Shown: positions 43,123 through 53,655 of the stretch, one piece after another
Position numbering within the stretch: position 1 is the stretch's first letter
How the letters are laid out: every line of letters begins with the position of its first letter
Assembly (NCBI RefSeq): GCF_006974125.1
Contig: NZ_CP037858.1
Location: forward strand, 3,782,001-3,846,000
Origin: Stenotrophomonas maltophilia
Lineage (GTDB): Bacteria > Pseudomonadota > Gammaproteobacteria > Xanthomonadales > Xanthomonadaceae
Reading direction: 5' to 3'
Length of the DNA: 64,000 nt
The notes under the pieces: generated by a model
What the model saw: the letters and a program-made list of their open reading frames with translations, nothing else
The model's database searches: none
What the model was told of the DNA's origin: nothing
Program-made: the position numbers and the translations under genes

Positions 43123-43371
43123 ATGGAAGAAGACGTTCTGCTGAAGAAGCTGCACTGGCGCTGCCGCCGCGGCATGCGCGAGCTGGACCAGCTGTTCGGC
43201 CGTTACCTCGACCACGAATGGAGCACTGCGCCGACCGAAGAGCGCGAGGTTTTCCTGTTCCTGCTCGACTGCGAGGACGATAAATTGTGGCGCTGGTTCA
43301 TGGGCTACGAGGCCTGCCCGCATGCGCACGCAGTCCCCCTCATGCAGAAGATCCTCGCCCTCAAGCCTTGA
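43123..43371 (+). CDS. sdhE: SdhE, FAD assembly factor
   Basis: An 82-residue SdhE/YgfY. The conserved [14 protein letters not shown] (RGxxE motif) and the helical-bundle residues [10 protein letters not shown] are present. It promotes covalent FAD attachment to SdhA. It lies 97 bp after sdhB, following a SMAG pair, and its last 50 bases overlap the next gene, a YgfX-like partner as in other gammaproteobacteria. Confidence 0.94.
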   Translation: MEEDVLLKKLHWRCRRGMRELDQLFGRYLDHEWSTAPTEEREVFLFLLDCEDDKLWRWFMGYEACPHAHAVPLMQKILALKP

Positions 43372-43771
43372 GTGGCGGCCCTCACGGCTGCAGGCCGCCG
43401 CCCAGCTGGCGGTGCTGCTGGCCGCGCCCTGGCTGCTGCGTGCATCGGACCTGCCGCCGCGCCTGCTGATGCCCGCGGTGCTGCTGGCCTGGGCCATCGG
43501 CGTGACCGAACTGGCCTGGCGCCAACGCAGGCCACGCGTGCAGGTGCGTCTGCCGGCGCCACCCGAGTCGCTGCAGGTGGCGGGGAAGGAGGTGGAGGCG
43601 CCGCAGCTGGTGGTGCGTGGCCCATGGCTGTTGTTGGTCTGGCGTGAGGATCGTCGCCGTCGGCGCCTGCTGTTCTGGCCGGATGTGCTCGATTCCGGGC
43701 AGCGACGTGAACTGCGACTGGCCGTCGCCGCACGCGGCGTTTCCCGTCGGCCCCGGTCGATGGCACCATAA
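43322..43771 (+). CDS. YgfX-like small membrane protein
   Basis: A 149-residue protein with two hydrophobic segments ([15 protein letters not shown] and [17 protein letters not shown]) and a basic cytoplasmic C-terminal half ending [20 protein letters not shown]. The WPDxLD-RR-LR stretch is the mark of YgfX/CptA proteins, which pair with SdhE. In E. coli the pair was described as toxin-antitoxin-like, a view that is disputed. The start is uncertain: the only in-frame ATG overlaps sdhE by 50 bp. Confidence 0.72.
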   Translation: MRTQSPSCRRSSPSSLEWRPSRLQAAAQLAVLLAAPWLLRASDLPPRLLMPAVLLAWAIGVTELAWRQRRPRVQVRLPAPPESLQVAGKEVEAPQLVVRGPWLLLVWREDRRRRRLLFWPDVLDSGQRRELRLAVAARGVSRRPRSMAP

Positions 43772-43794
43772 GCTGAATTGACCGGCGTGCCTGC

Positions 43795-45036
43795 ATGTTC
43801 AAACCCATCCCCGTGGCCATTGGCCTGCGCTACCTGCGCGCCAAGCGCCGCAACGGCTTCATCTCCTTCATCTCGATGGCATCGATCCTGGGCATCGCGC
43901 TCGGCGTGACGGTGCTGATCACCACCCTCGCGGTGATGAGCGGTTTCCAGAAGGAAATCCGCAGCCGCCTGCTGCAGATGACCGCGCACACCACCATCAG
44001 CCGCGACGGCGAGCCGATGCCGGACTGGATGCGCGTGGTCGACGTGGCCAGCAAGGACCCGCGCGTGGCCGGTGCCGCGCCGTACATCGAGATCCAGTCG
44101 ATGATCAGCGGCCCGCGCGTGCAGGGCGCGATCATCCAGGGCATCGATCCGGCGCTTGAGCCGAAGGTGTCGGTGATCGACAAGAAGGTCACCAAGGGCA
44201 GCTACGACAGCCTCACGCCGGGCAGCTTCAACCTGTTGCTGGGCAAGGAACTGGCGATCTGGCTGGGCGTGGACGTCGGCGACCAGGTGCTGGTGACCTT
44301 TGCAGAAGTGCAGGGCACGCCTGCCGGCGCGGTGCCGCGGATGAAACGCTTCACCGTCAGCGGCATCTTCGAGGCCGGTTACAACGAAGTCGATCGTGGC
44401 GTGGGCTTCGCCAACATGCAGGACCTGGAGCGGGTGCTGCGGTCCGATGGCGCTACCGGCGTGCGGCTGAAACTGCACGACATGGATCGCTCGCTGGAAG
44501 TGGGCGTGGACCTGGCGCAGAACCTCGGTGGTGCGTACCGGGTGAGTGACTGGACCCAGCAGAACGCCAACCTCTACCACTCGCTGCGCATGGAGAAGGT
44601 GGTGATGGGCATCCTGCTGTCGCTGATCATCGCCATGGGCGCCTTCAACCTGGTCTCCTCGCAGGTGATGCTGGTGACCGACAAGCAGGCCGACATCGCC
44701 ATCCTGCGCACCCTCGGCCTGACTCCAGGCGGCGTGATGCAGGTGTTCATGGTGCAGGGTTCGCTGATCGGCATCTTCGGCACGCTGGCCGGCCTGATCG
44801 GTGGCATCACCCTCACACTCAACCTGGAGCGCATCCTCGGCGCCATCGAGAGCGTGTTCAACGTCAAGCTGATGCCGGAGGATGTCTACTACATCACCGG
44901 CCTGCCGACCGACATGCAGACCGGCGACGTGGTAGCGATCACCGTGGTCGCACTGCTGATGAGCTTCCTGGCCACCCTGTACCCCGCCTGGCGGGCAGCA
45001 CGCACCCAGCCGGCGGAGGCCCTGCGCTATGAATAA
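43795..45036 (+). CDS. lolC: lipoprotein-releasing ABC permease (LolC/LolE type)
   Basis: A 413-residue permease with one N-terminal membrane segment, a large periplasmic domain and three C-terminal segments (FtsX-like). Family motifs: [29 protein letters not shown] start, [32 protein letters not shown] and [17 protein letters not shown] at the end. With LolD it extracts lipoproteins from the inner membrane. Only one permease gene is present, as in bacteria with a LolF-like homodimer; whether a LolE exists elsewhere is unknown. lolD overlaps by 8 bp. Confidence 0.94.
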   Translation: MFKPIPVAIGLRYLRAKRRNGFISFISMASILGIALGVTVLITTLAVMSGFQKEIRSRLLQMTAHTTISRDGEPMPDWMRVVDVASKDPRVAGAAPYIEIQSMISGPRVQGAIIQGIDPALEPKVSVIDKKVTKGSYDSLTPGSFNLLLGKELAIWLGVDVGDQVLVTFAEVQGTPAGAVPRMKRFTVSGIFEAGYNEVDRGVGFANMQDLERVLRSDGATGVRLKLHDMDRSLEVGVDLAQNLGGAYRVSDWTQQNANLYHSLRMEKVVMGILLSLIIAMGAFNLVSSQVMLVTDKQADIAILRTLGLTPGGVMQVFMVQGSLIGIFGTLAGLIGGITLTLNLERILGAIESVFNVKLMPEDVYYITGLPTDMQTGDVVAITVVALLMSFLATLYPAWRAARTQPAEALRYE

Positions 45037-45742
45037 GGTCTTCAACCGCGGCGATGAAGTGATCCGCGCCGAAGCACTGGGCAAGACCTACGCTGAAGGG
45101 CGCATGCAGACCCCGGTGTTCGATGGCCTGGACCTGACCGTGACCGCCGGTGAGACGGTGGCAATCATCGGTGCCTCCGGCGCCGGCAAGAGTACGCTGC
45201 TGCACCTGCTGGGTGGGTTGGACATTCCGACCGCCGGCGAGGTCTACGTGACTGGCCAGCGCATGTCGGCGCTGTCGGACACCGCGCGTGGCCTGCTGCG
45301 CAACCAGGCGCTGGGGTTCGTCTATCAGTTCCATCATCTGCTGCCGGAGTTCACCGCGCTGGAAAACGTGATGATGCCGGTGCTGCTTGCCGGTACCGCC
45401 GTGGCCGAGGCGAGCAGTCGGGCCACCACGCTGCTGGAAGCGGTCGGCCTGGGCCATCGCCTGGATCACAAGCCGGGTGAACTGTCCGGTGGTGAGCGCC
45501 AGCGTGCCGCGGTGGCCCGTGCGCTGGTCAATCACCCAGCCTGCGTGCTGGGTGACGAGCCGACCGGCAACCTGGATGACCGCACCGCCGGCACCGTGTT
45601 CGAGCTGATGCTGGAGCTCAACCGCGCACGTCACACCAGCCTGGTGCTGGTCACCCATGATCGCAGCCTGGCGCGCCGCCTGGACCGGGTGCTGGAGCTG
45701 CGCGAAGGGCGCCTGCACGCACTGGCCCACGCCGACGTCTGA
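45029..45742 (+). CDS. lolD: lipoprotein-releasing ABC ATPase
   Basis: A 237-residue LolD. Walker [11 protein letters not shown]-loop [20 protein letters not shown] (a LolD/MacB hallmark), signature [15 protein letters not shown], Walker [13 protein letters not shown] and H-loop VTHD. It powers LolC. Its start lies within the lolC 3' end, so expression is coupled. Confidence 0.96.
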   Translation: MNKVFNRGDEVIRAEALGKTYAEGRMQTPVFDGLDLTVTAGETVAIIGASGAGKSTLLHLLGGLDIPTAGEVYVTGQRMSALSDTARGLLRNQALGFVYQFHHLLPEFTALENVMMPVLLAGTAVAEASSRATTLLEAVGLGHRLDHKPGELSGGERQRAAVARALVNHPACVLGDEPTGNLDDRTAGTVFELMLELNRARHTSLVLVTHDRSLARRLDRVLELREGRLHALAHADV

Positions 45743-45760
45743 GGCGCCCGGCCCGCTTTG

Positions 45761-45873
45761 GTAGAAGCCGACCCTGGTCGGCTGCTCCTGCAGGGCAAGC
45801 GCCAACCAAGGTTGGCGACTACCGGAATCCGGAGCCTTGGGTCTGCTTTGGTAGAGGTCGACCTTGGTCGACC
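45761..45873. repeat. three SMAG units
   Basis: 45761-45783 (AAGCCGACC stem, plus), 45800-45822 (CGCCAACC/GGTTGGCG, reversed, ending CTAC) and 45851-45873 (AGGTCGACC stem, plus). The first two form an inverted pair. They fill the 221-bp gap between lolD and the lipoprotein gene. Confidence 0.82.
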
Positions 45874-45963
45874 GCCGACCGGCGCCTGAATGGGGCTGCC
45901 GGTCGTCGCGCCGGCATTGCCGGCCCAGGCGCATGATGGCGACAGTTCCCCGAGGAGATCGCC

Positions 45964-46422
45964 ATGAAGACCCCGATCCTGATGGCCGGACTCTGCCTGG
46001 CTCTGGCCGCCTGCGCGACCACCGGCCGGCTCAGCAGCGCCGAGAAGCTTGACCTTTACCGTGCCCACGCCGGCGCGCCACAGAACGACATGCAGTTCTT
46101 CGGCACCCTCAATGGCTGGACCGAACTGGGCGACAGCGCGCTTGCGGTATGGACGCGTCCCAGCGAGGCCTATCTGCTGGAATTGAGAGGCGCGTGCCAG
46201 GACCTGACATATGCCACAGCCATCGGCCTGACCAGCCAGATGAACCGTGTTTCGGCGCGCTTCGACAAGGTGCTGGTGCGCGACCCCACCGGCGGCCCGC
46301 GCATGCCATGCTTCATCGACAGCATCCGCAAGCTGGACGTGAAGGCGCTGCGCACGTCGGAGCAGGAGCTGCGCCAGGCGCAGGTGCAGGAGCGCGAGGA
46401 AAACACCGCACCGGCGAAATGA
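45964..46422 (+). CDS. DUF6491-like lipoprotein
   Basis: A 152-residue lipoprotein with lipobox LAAC (Cys17). The remainder (YRAHAGAPQNDMQFFGTLNGW, DSALAVWTRPSEAYLLEL, MPCFIDSIRKLD) resembles DUF6491 proteins of Xanthomonadales, from memory of their pattern. The C-terminal ~25 residues are charged and likely disordered. Function is unknown. It is convergent with yggX, separated by the family-A inverted repeat. Confidence 0.72.
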   Translation: MKTPILMAGLCLALAACATTGRLSSAEKLDLYRAHAGAPQNDMQFFGTLNGWTELGDSALAVWTRPSEAYLLELRGACQDLTYATAIGLTSQMNRVSARFDKVLVRDPTGGPRMPCFIDSIRKLDVKALRTSEQELRQAQVQEREENTAPAK

Positions 46423-46426
46423 TCAG

Positions 46427-46491
46427 AAAAGGGGACGGAGGGGATTAAGTCGTTTGTGCCACAAACGACTTAATCCCCTCCGTCCCCTTTT
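46427..46491. repeat. inverted repeat, family A copy 2, likely bidirectional terminator
   Basis: The same 29-bp arms as at 1345-1420 lie at 46427-46455 and 46463-46491. Here the loop has itself become complementary (TGTG-C-CACA), extending the stem to more than 30 bp with almost no loop. It lies between convergent genes 45 kb from the first copy. Confidence 0.82.
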
Positions 46492-46496
46492 TGTTG

Positions 46497-46766
46497 TCAG
46501 GCTTCCGGGGTGAAGCCAGCCGGCTTTTCCGCGTCCTTCTCGAACAGGAACTTGACCAGTTCGCCTTCAAGGAACGCGCGATGCTCCGGCGTGCGCGGCG
46601 ACAGGCGGTTTTCGTTGATCAGCATGGTCTGGTGCGCCAGCCATGCGGCCCAGGCCTGCTTGCCGATGTTGTTGAAGATGCGCTGGCCCAGCTCGCCGGG
46701 GTAGGGCACGAAGTCCAAACCTTCGGCATCGCGTTGTTCGTACTGGCAGAAGACGGTTCGGGGCAT
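46497..46766 (-). CDS. yggX: YggX, oxidative-damage/Fe(II) trafficking protein
   Basis: An 89-residue YggX. The family start [18 protein letters not shown] with its conserved Cys7 is complete, followed by [26 protein letters not shown]. It protects labile Fe-S enzymes from oxidation. It begins 5 bp after mutY; mutY-yggX is a conserved pair in gammaproteobacteria. Confidence 0.96.
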   Translation of the reverse strand: MPRTVFCQYEQRDAEGLDFVPYPGELGQRIFNNIGKQAWAAWLAHQTMLINENRLSPRTPEHRAFLEGELVKFLFEKDAEKPAGFTPEA

Positions 46767-46771
46767 GGCAC

Positions 46772-47896
46772 TCACTCGTGGTTGCGGGGTTTCTTGGAAT
46801 TTCGTTTCGACGCCTTGATCGTGGCACCGTCGAGCAGTTTGCGGATCGGCGCCGGCAGGCCCAGCGCGGGCAGTTCGTCGCTGGCGACCCAGCGTAGCGT
46901 CGGTTCTTCCACCCGCAGGCCGTTCACCTGCCGCGACAGTACCTGCAGATGCAGCCTGTAGTGGCTGAAGGTGTGCTGCAGTACCGGCAGCTCCTCGGCG
47001 TCTTCCAGCGAGCCGTCGACATGGGCATCGAACCAGTCCTGGAGCACGCTGCCGGCGTCGGCCTGCGGCAGCGTCCACAGCTGCGCCCAGATGCCGGTGT
47101 CGGGCCGCTTCTGCAGCAGCACGCGCTGCTGGGCGTCGCGCAGCAGCAGGGCCACTGCTTCGCGCTCGGGCAGGGTCTTGCTGGGCTTGGGCGCGGGTAG
47201 TTCAGCGGTGCGGCCTTCGCGGCGCGCTACGCACGCGTCCTGCAGCGGGCAGATCACGCAGGCGGGTTTGGCGCGGCTGCACACGGTCGCACCCAGGTCC
47301 ATCTGCGCCTGGGTGTAATCGGCCATGCGCCCGGCCGGCACCTGTGCCACGTGCGCCTCGGCGATGGCCCACAGTTGCTTCTCGATGGCAGGCAGGCCGG
47401 GGAAGCCGTCGATGCCGTGATAACGGCTGAGCACGCGCTTGACGTTGCCATCGAGGATCGCGAACGGGTCGTTCCAGGCCTGGCTGAGGATCGCACCGGC
47501 GGTGCTGCGGCCGATGCCGGGCAGGGCATGCAGCGCGTCGAAGTCACGCGGCAGGCCGCCATCGTGCAGTTCGACGCAGCGCTTGGCTGCCGCGTGCAGG
47601 TTGCGTGCGCGGGCGTAGTAGCCGAGCCCCGCCCACTGCGCCATCACCGCGTCGTTGCTCGCGGCGGCGAGGTCGGGCAGGGTCGGGAAGTGCTGCAGGA
47701 ACCGCTGGAAGTAGGGGATGACCGTGGTCACCTGGGTCTGCTGCAGCATGATTTCCGACAACCAGACCCGATAGGGGCTGCGCGGATGCTGCCAGGGCAG
47801 ATCGTGGCGGCCGTGGTCGTCGAACCAGTGCAGCAGGCGGGCGACGAAGTCGTCGGTCTGCGTGGTTCCGGCGCTGGCGTGCGGCTGGCGGGGCAT
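46772..47896 (-). CDS. mutY: A/G-specific adenine glycosylase
   Basis: A 374-residue MutY that removes adenine mispaired with 8-oxoguanine. Catalytic Glu in [17 protein letters not shown], helix-hairpin-helix [17 protein letters not shown] with downstream catalytic Asp in [13 protein letters not shown], [4Fe-4S] loop [17 protein letters not shown], and a C-terminal NUDIX-like domain for 8-oxoG recognition. Start ATG at 47896; the open frame extends upstream into SMAG repeats, which is not coding. Confidence 0.95.
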   Translation of the reverse strand: MPRQPHASAGTTQTDDFVARLLHWFDDHGRHDLPWQHPRSPYRVWLSEIMLQQTQVTTVIPYFQRFLQHFPTLPDLAAASNDAVMAQWAGLGYYARARNLHAAAKRCVELHDGGLPRDFDALHALPGIGRSTAGAILSQAWNDPFAILDGNVKRVLSRYHGIDGFPGLPAIEKQLWAIAEAHVAQVPAGRMADYTQAQMDLGATVCSRAKPACVICPLQDACVARREGRTAELPAPKPSKTLPEREAVALLLRDAQQRVLLQKRPDTGIWAQLWTLPQADAGSVLQDWFDAHVDGSLEDAEELPVLQHTFSHYRLHLQVLSRQVNGLRVEEPTLRWVASDELPALGLPAPIRKLLDGATIKASKRNSKKPRNHE

Positions 47897-47915
47897 CGGT
47901 GTACCGGAGGTGGGC

Positions 47916-48006
47916 AGCCACCCATGGGGTGGCTCTACTGTGGTGGGTGTCGCCGCGATGAACCCTGCGCGGCCCGGAGCGCAGTAGAGCCACGCCATGC
48001 GTGGCT
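47916..48006. repeat. two SMAG units in inverted orientation
   Basis: 47916-47938 (AGCCACCC/GGGTGGCT, ending CTAC) and 47984-48006 (GTAG, AGCCACGC/GCGTGGCT) point away from each other. They fill the gap between ftsY and mutY. Confidence 0.8.
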
Positions 48007-48016
48007 GCACGGTGTA

Positions 48017-49345
48017 TCAGCCGCCCAGTGCTTCGGGCAGCAGGGCGTCGACGAAGGCTTCCGGATCGAACACGCGCAGGTCTTCCGGGCGCTCACCGAT
48101 GCCGGCGAAGCGGATCGGAATGCCGAATTCGCGGGCCAGTGCGAACACCACGCCACCCTTGGCGGTACCGTCCAGCTTGGTCACCACCAGGCCGGTCACA
48201 TTCACCGCGGCATTGAACTGGCGCAGCTGCGACAGCGCGTTCTGGCCGGTGGTGCCGTCGATCACCATCAGCACTTCGTGCGGCGCGGTGGCGTCGATCT
48301 TGCCGAGCACACGGCGGATCTTGCCCAGCTCGTTCATCAGGCCGGACTGGGTGTGCAGGCGGCCGGCGGTGTCGGCGATCAGCACTGAAGTGCCGCGCGC
48401 CTTGCCTGCCTGCAGCGCATCGAATGCCACCGACGCGGCATCGGCGTTCTGGCCCTGCGCGACCACGGCCACGCCGTTGCGCTCGCCCCAGGCCTGCAAC
48501 TGGGCCACGGCGGCGGCACGGAAGGTATCGCCGGCGGCCAGCATCAGGCTGTGGCCTTCGTCCTTGAAGCGCTTGGCCAGCTTGCCGATGGTGGTGGTCT
48601 TGCCGACGCCGTTGACGCCGACGGTCAGCACCACGAAGGGCTTGGCAGTGCGGTCGATCACCAGCGGCTTGGCGACCGGCTGCAGGATCGCGATCAGCTC
48701 AGCGCGCAGCGCGGCCAGCAGTGCAGTGGCATCGGCGAACTCGCGCGCCTTCATGCGCTTGCGCAGGCCCTCGACCAGATCGGTGGTGGCACCTACGCCG
48801 ACATCGGCGGTGATCAATGCGGTTTCGAGCTCGTCCAGCAGGTCGTCGTCGAGCTTGGGGTTGCGCGAGAACAGGCCGCCAAAGCTGCGCGCGATGACGC
48901 TGTTGCGCAGGCGCTCGCGCCAGCCGGGCTTGCCGGCAGTTGCGGGCACGGCATCGACCGAGGCGGCGGCCGGCAGATCGTCGGTGACCGGAACCGGTGC
49001 TGGGGTCGGCTCAGGCAGCGGTGCGGGTGCCGGTTCGATGGCCGGGGGCGCGATCGGGGCGACGTCGATCTGCGCCGTCGGCGCAGGAGCGGCCGGAACC
49101 GGTGCGGCTGGGGCCGGAATCACCGAGGTGGGCTCGACAGCGACCGGAACGGCGGCTGCCGGTGGCGGCTCGACCGGTGCAGGCTCGACCGGTACGGCTA
49201 CCGGTGCCGGCTCCTTCTCCTTGTCCTCGACCGGCGCGGCCGACGGGAACGCCGCCGCCAGCTCTTCAGCCGAGTAGTGCTGGGTCTTGGGAGCCTCCGT
49301 TGCGGGGGCATCCTGGGGCTTCTTGCGGCGGAAAAAACTGAGCAT
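48017..49345 (-). CDS. ftsY: signal recognition particle receptor
   Basis: A 442-residue FtsY. The N-terminal ~140 residues are a Pro/Ala/Glu-rich, probably disordered A domain with a basic start (MLSFFRRKK). The NG domain has the GTPase motifs GVNGVGKTTTIGKLA (G1), DTFRAAAVAQL, DTAGRLH (G3) and TKLDGTAKGG (G4/G5 area). It guides ribosome-SRP complexes to the membrane. ATG at 49345 is chosen over an in-frame TTG two codons upstream. Confidence 0.95.
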   Translation of the reverse strand: MLSFFRRKKPQDAPATEAPKTQHYSAEELAAAFPSAAPVEDKEKEPAPVAVPVEPAPVEPPPAAAVPVAVEPTSVIPAPAAPVPAAPAPTAQIDVAPIAPPAIEPAPAPLPEPTPAPVPVTDDLPAAASVDAVPATAGKPGWRERLRNSVIARSFGGLFSRNPKLDDDLLDELETALITADVGVGATTDLVEGLRKRMKAREFADATALLAALRAELIAILQPVAKPLVIDRTAKPFVVLTVGVNGVGKTTTIGKLAKRFKDEGHSLMLAAGDTFRAAAVAQLQAWGERNGVAVVAQGQNADAASVAFDALQAGKARGTSVLIADTAGRLHTQSGLMNELGKIRRVLGKIDATAPHEVLMVIDGTTGQNALSQLRQFNAAVNVTGLVVTKLDGTAKGGVVFALAREFGIPIRFAGIGERPEDLRVFDPEAFVDALLPEALGG

Positions 49346-49474
49346 TGGCAAAAGGCGCTGAAATCAGAGGGATATGCTACCACTCGGGCCTGTCGGGCCG
49401 ATGTGGACTCAAGGTCGCGGCCCGCCGGCCGTTAACCGGTCCGGAGGGCTGCGCGGAGCGGCCCGGAGACCGCC

Positions 49475-49774
49475 ATGAACAACGTGCTGGGAATCGCCCT
49501 CAGCGGGATGCGTGCTGCCCAGCAGGACGTGCAGGTGGCCGCGCACAACGTGGCCAACCTGGCGACTCCCGATGCCCAGCGCCTGCAGCTGCAGCGCAGT
49601 GCGGTGGCGCAGGGGGGAGTGGAAACGGCGGTAGCCACTACCGGCCCCGATCCGGGGGCGCCACTGGGTGATCTGCTGGCGGCCAAGGCCGAAGTGGTGG
49701 CTTTCGCTGCAAACGCCGCGGTGATCCGGCGGCAGGACCAGATGCTGGGCTCGCTGCTGGATCGCGAAGCCTGA
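49475..49774 (+). CDS. orphan mini flagellar-rod-like protein
   Basis: A 99-residue protein. Residues 1-35 (GIALSGMRAAQQDVQVAAHN and VANLATP) match the N-terminal rod-domain pattern of FlgB/FlgC/FlgG proteins, and the C-terminal DLLAAKAEVVAFAANAAVIRRQDQML resembles their C-terminal helix. The whole central domain is missing. GGAGACCGCC lies before the start. No flagellar genes are nearby; it is divergent from ftsY. Role unknown. Confidence 0.7.
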   Translation: MNNVLGIALSGMRAAQQDVQVAAHNVANLATPDAQRLQLQRSAVAQGGVETAVATTGPDPGAPLGDLLAAKAEVVAFAANAAVIRRQDQMLGSLLDREA

Positions 49775-49810
49775 GCAGCCCGCCTCGGCAAGCGCCAACC
49801 GCCGCCCCTG

Positions 49811-49902
49811 GTAGGTGCCAACCTTGGTTGGCACGCTTTTGGGGCGCCAACCAAGGTTGGCCTCTACCACGGCGGGAGTCGCCAACCAAGGTTGGCCTCT
49901 AC
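49811..49902. repeat. three SMAG units
   Basis: 49811-49834 (GTAGGTGCCAACC...GGTTGGCAC) on plus, then two identical reversed units at 49846-49867 and 49881-49902 (GCCAACC/GGTTGGC, CTAC). They lie between convergent genes. Confidence 0.85.
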
Positions 49903-49952
49903 CAGAGCGTCGCCGGGCATCGCCGGGCCATGCCCGGCGATCACCGCCTCGA

Positions 49953-51845
49953 TCAGGCCGACAGCTCCAGCAGCAGCTTGTTCAGGCGCGCCACGTAGGC
50001 GCCCGGGTCCTTCAGGCTGTCACCGGCGGCCAGCGCGGCCTGGTCGAACAGCACCCGGCCCAGATCGTCGAAACGCGCGCCATCGGCCTCGGCATCGAGC
50101 TTGGCGATCAGCGGGTGGCCCGGGTTGATCTCCAGCACCGGCTTGCTGTCGGGCACCTTCTGCCCGCTGGCTTCCAGGATCTGGCGCATCTGCAGGCCCA
50201 GGTCCTGTTCGCCGATGGCCAGCACCGCCGGCGAATCGGTCAGGCGGTGCGAGACGCGCACTTCGGCCACATCATCGCCCAGCACCGTCTTCAGGCGCTC
50301 GACCAGGCCCTGCTTGTCCTTGGCGGCCGCTTCCTGTTCCTGCTTGTCGGCTTCGCTTTCCAGCGCGCCCAGGTCGAGGTCGCCGCGGGCGATGTCGACG
50401 AAGCCCTTGCCGTCGAAATCGGTCAGGTAGCCCATCAGCCACTCGTCGATGCGGTCGGTCAGCAGCAGCACTTCCACGCCCTTCTTGCGGAACACTTCCA
50501 GGTGCGGGCTGTTGCGCACCTGGCTGTAGCTCTCGCCGGTCAGGTAGTAGATCTTGTCCTGGCCTTCGGCCATGCGGCCGAGGTAATCGGCCAGCGACAC
50601 GGTCTGCGCATCGCCATCGCCACGGGTGGAGGCGAAGCGCAGCAGGCCGGCCACCTTCTCGCGGTTGTTGTAGTCCTCCGCCGGGCCTTCCTTCAGCACC
50701 TGGCCGAATTCCTTCCAGAACGTGGCGTACTGTTCCGGCTTGTCGGCGGCCAGTTTTTCCAGCATGTCCAGCGAGCGCTTGGTCAGCGCCGCCTTCATCG
50801 AATCGATGACCGGGCCGGACTGCAGGATCTCACGCGAGACGTTCAGCGACAGATCGTTGGAATCGACCACGCCCTTGATGAAGCGCAGGTACAGCGGCAG
50901 GAACTGCTCGGCCTGGTCCATCACAAACACGCGCTGCACATACAGCTTCAGGCCCTTGGGCGCATCGCGATGGTACAGATCGAACGGCGCGCGGCCGGGC
51001 ACGTACAACAGCGAGGTGTACTCCAGCTTGCCTTCAACCTTGTTGTGGCTCCAGGCCAGCGGGTCGCTGTGGTCGTGCGCCACGTGCTTGTAGAACTCGG
51101 TGTACTCGGCGTCGCTGATCTCGGTGCGCGGGCGGGTCCACAGTGCGCTGGCGCGGTTGACGGTTTCCCATTCGACCGCGGCGCCTTCTTCGCCACCTTC
51201 CTTCGGCATCTGGATCGGAAGGCCGATATGGTCGGAGTACTTCTTGAGGATGCTGCGCAGGCGCCAGCCATCGGCGAAGTCGTGCTCGCCATCCTTCAGG
51301 TGCAGGACGATGCGGGTGCCGCGTTCGGCCTTGTCGACAGTGGCCACTTCGAAATCGCCTTCGCCGCGCGAGGTCCAGCGCACGCCTTCGCCTGCAGCCA
51401 GGCCGGCGCGGCGCGAGGTCACTTCCACTTCGTCGGCGACGATGAAGGCGCTGTAGAAGCCGACGCCGAACTGGCCGATCAGCTGCGAATCCTTCTTCTG
51501 GTCGCCGGACAGCTGGCGCAGGAAATCGCCGGTGCCGGACTTGGCGATGGTGCCGAGATGGGCGATGGCTTCGGCGCGGCTCATGCCGATGCCGTTGTCT
51601 TCGATGGTGATGGTGTGGGCGGCGGGGTCGAAGCTGACGCGCACGCGCAGTTCGCTGTCGCCTTCCAGCAGGGCCGGCTGGGTCAGGGCTTCGAAGCGCA
51701 GCTTGTCGGCGGCGTCGGCGGCATTGGAGACCAGCTCGCGGAGGAAGATTTCCTTGTTGGAGTACAGCGAGTGGATCATCAGCTGCAGCAGCTGCTTGAC
51801 TTCGGTCTGGAAGCCAAGGGTTTCGGTCTGGGTGGTCTCGGTCAT
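49953..51845 (-). CDS. htpG: Hsp90-family chaperone
   Basis: A 630-residue HtpG. N-terminal ATPase: [46 protein letters not shown]; middle domain with [21 protein letters not shown]-terminal dimerisation domain. Start ATG at 51845; the open frame upstream runs into repeat DNA. No heat-shock (sigma32) promoter could be assigned with confidence. Confidence 0.98.
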   Translation of the reverse strand: MTETTQTETLGFQTEVKQLLQLMIHSLYSNKEIFLRELVSNAADAADKLRFEALTQPALLEGDSELRVRVSFDPAAHTITIEDNGIGMSRAEAIAHLGTIAKSGTGDFLRQLSGDQKKDSQLIGQFGVGFYSAFIVADEVEVTSRRAGLAAGEGVRWTSRGEGDFEVATVDKAERGTRIVLHLKDGEHDFADGWRLRSILKKYSDHIGLPIQMPKEGGEEGAAVEWETVNRASALWTRPRTEISDAEYTEFYKHVAHDHSDPLAWSHNKVEGKLEYTSLLYVPGRAPFDLYHRDAPKGLKLYVQRVFVMDQAEQFLPLYLRFIKGVVDSNDLSLNVSREILQSGPVIDSMKAALTKRSLDMLEKLAADKPEQYATFWKEFGQVLKEGPAEDYNNREKVAGLLRFASTRGDGDAQTVSLADYLGRMAEGQDKIYYLTGESYSQVRNSPHLEVFRKKGVEVLLLTDRIDEWLMGYLTDFDGKGFVDIARGDLDLGALESEADKQEQEAAAKDKQGLVERLKTVLGDDVAEVRVSHRLTDSPAVLAIGEQDLGLQMRQILEASGQKVPDSKPVLEINPGHPLIAKLDAEADGARFDDLGRVLFDQAALAAGDSLKDPGAYVARLNKLLLELSA

Positions 51846-52001
51846 CGATAAGGCTCCATGTGCAATGCCGCGCCAGCGCGTGCGGCCTCGCCAAGGGGTA
51901 TGGCTGATTGTCCCGAAATCAAGGGGTTGTTCGGCCGGGCTGCGCCCGGCACCCGCCGAGGCCAGAGCAACAGCAACAGCAACAGCGGCATTCCGTGGGA
52001 T

Positions 52002-52103
52002 GGCGGGGCACTGTGGGTTCGCGGGGACGCCGTGAACCCATCCATGGGGGCTTGGTCGCCGCATCCATGCGGCTCACACCCCGCGAACCCACAGTGCCCC
52101 GCC
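52002..52103 (+). repeat. 52-nt-apex long hairpin, copy E6
   Basis: Perfect 25-bp arms at 52002-52026 and 52079-52103 (GGCGGGGCACTGTGGG...) around a 52-nt apex starting ACGCCGTGAACCCATCCATG. Mini-hairpins CCCAT-CC-ATGGG and GCCGCAT-CC-ATGCGGC. Confidence 0.82.
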
Positions 52104-52176
52104 TTCGACAGGTTCACGCGGCTGTTGGTGGGTGCCGACCGTTGGTCGGCACATCTGTCAGATATCGAAATAAAAC

Positions 52177-52217
52177 GGGGTCAGATCCGCTTCCCGCAGG
52201 AAAACGGATCTGACCCC
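52177..52217. repeat. GGGGTC...GACCCC palindrome, family B copy 2
   Basis: GGGGTCAGATCCGCTT faces a CGGATCTGACCCC arm across CCCGCAGGAAAA. The arms pair better here than in copies 1 and 3. Unlike those, it lies in a divergent gap. Confidence 0.72.
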
Positions 52218-52248
52218 AAGAGTCGACAGATCGTAGGAAACTGTCGAA

Positions 52249-52350
52249 GGCGGGGTGGGTCCGGTTGAGGGGGTGTGAGCGCCATGGATGGCGCGACCAA
52301 GCCCCCATGGATGGGTTTACGGCGTCCCCCTCAACCGGACCCACCCCGCC
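52249..52350 (-). repeat. 52-nt-apex long hairpin, copy E7
   Basis: Perfect 25-bp arms at 52249-52273 and 52326-52350; the outer 18 bases (GGCGGGGTGGGTCCGGTT) equal those of E1, the inner ones differ. Apex 52 nt, core on the minus strand. Mini-hairpins CCCAT-CC-ATGGG and GCGCCAT-CC-ATGGCGC. Confidence 0.82.
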
Positions 52351-52480
52351 AACCCACGGATAGCCGGCTTTTGCCCTTGCTTCGGCTGTTGCTCTGGCCT
52401 CTGCGGGTTCCGGGCGCCGCCCGGACGACTACAATCCCGCTCATGCTGAAATTCTCGAATGAACCCCGCCGGGGTCGCCT

Positions 52481-53595
<1,115 letters not shown>

Positions 53596-53655
53596 GCCCT
53601 GCTGTACCCGCACCCCATTACGTACAACACCACGCACCATTCCGGGAGGAAACCC

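Larger units (their letters stand above)
51934..52424. repeat. mirror-image composite repeat 2 (contains two long hairpins)
   Basis: The 635-bp gap between htpG and rsmD has no gene. It repeats the architecture of 7677-8202: outer hairpins GCCGGGC/GCCCGGC (51934-51950) and CCGGGC/GCCCGG (52410-52424); CACCCGCCGAGGCCAGAGC then a CAACAG tract (left) and its inverse GCTGTTGCTCTGGCCTCTGC (right); a CCGTGGG/CCCACGG stretch; long hairpins E6 and E7 in opposite directions; central CTTCGACAG/CTGTCGAAG. The middle holds a degenerate SMAG unit (52128-52152) and a GGGGTC palindrome. Confidence 0.78.

Noticed and set aside
51960..51986. CAACAG hexamer tract as a phase-variation switch
   Set aside because: It lies in non-coding repeat DNA away from any start codon or promoter that it could switch; only the eda leader tract might matter.
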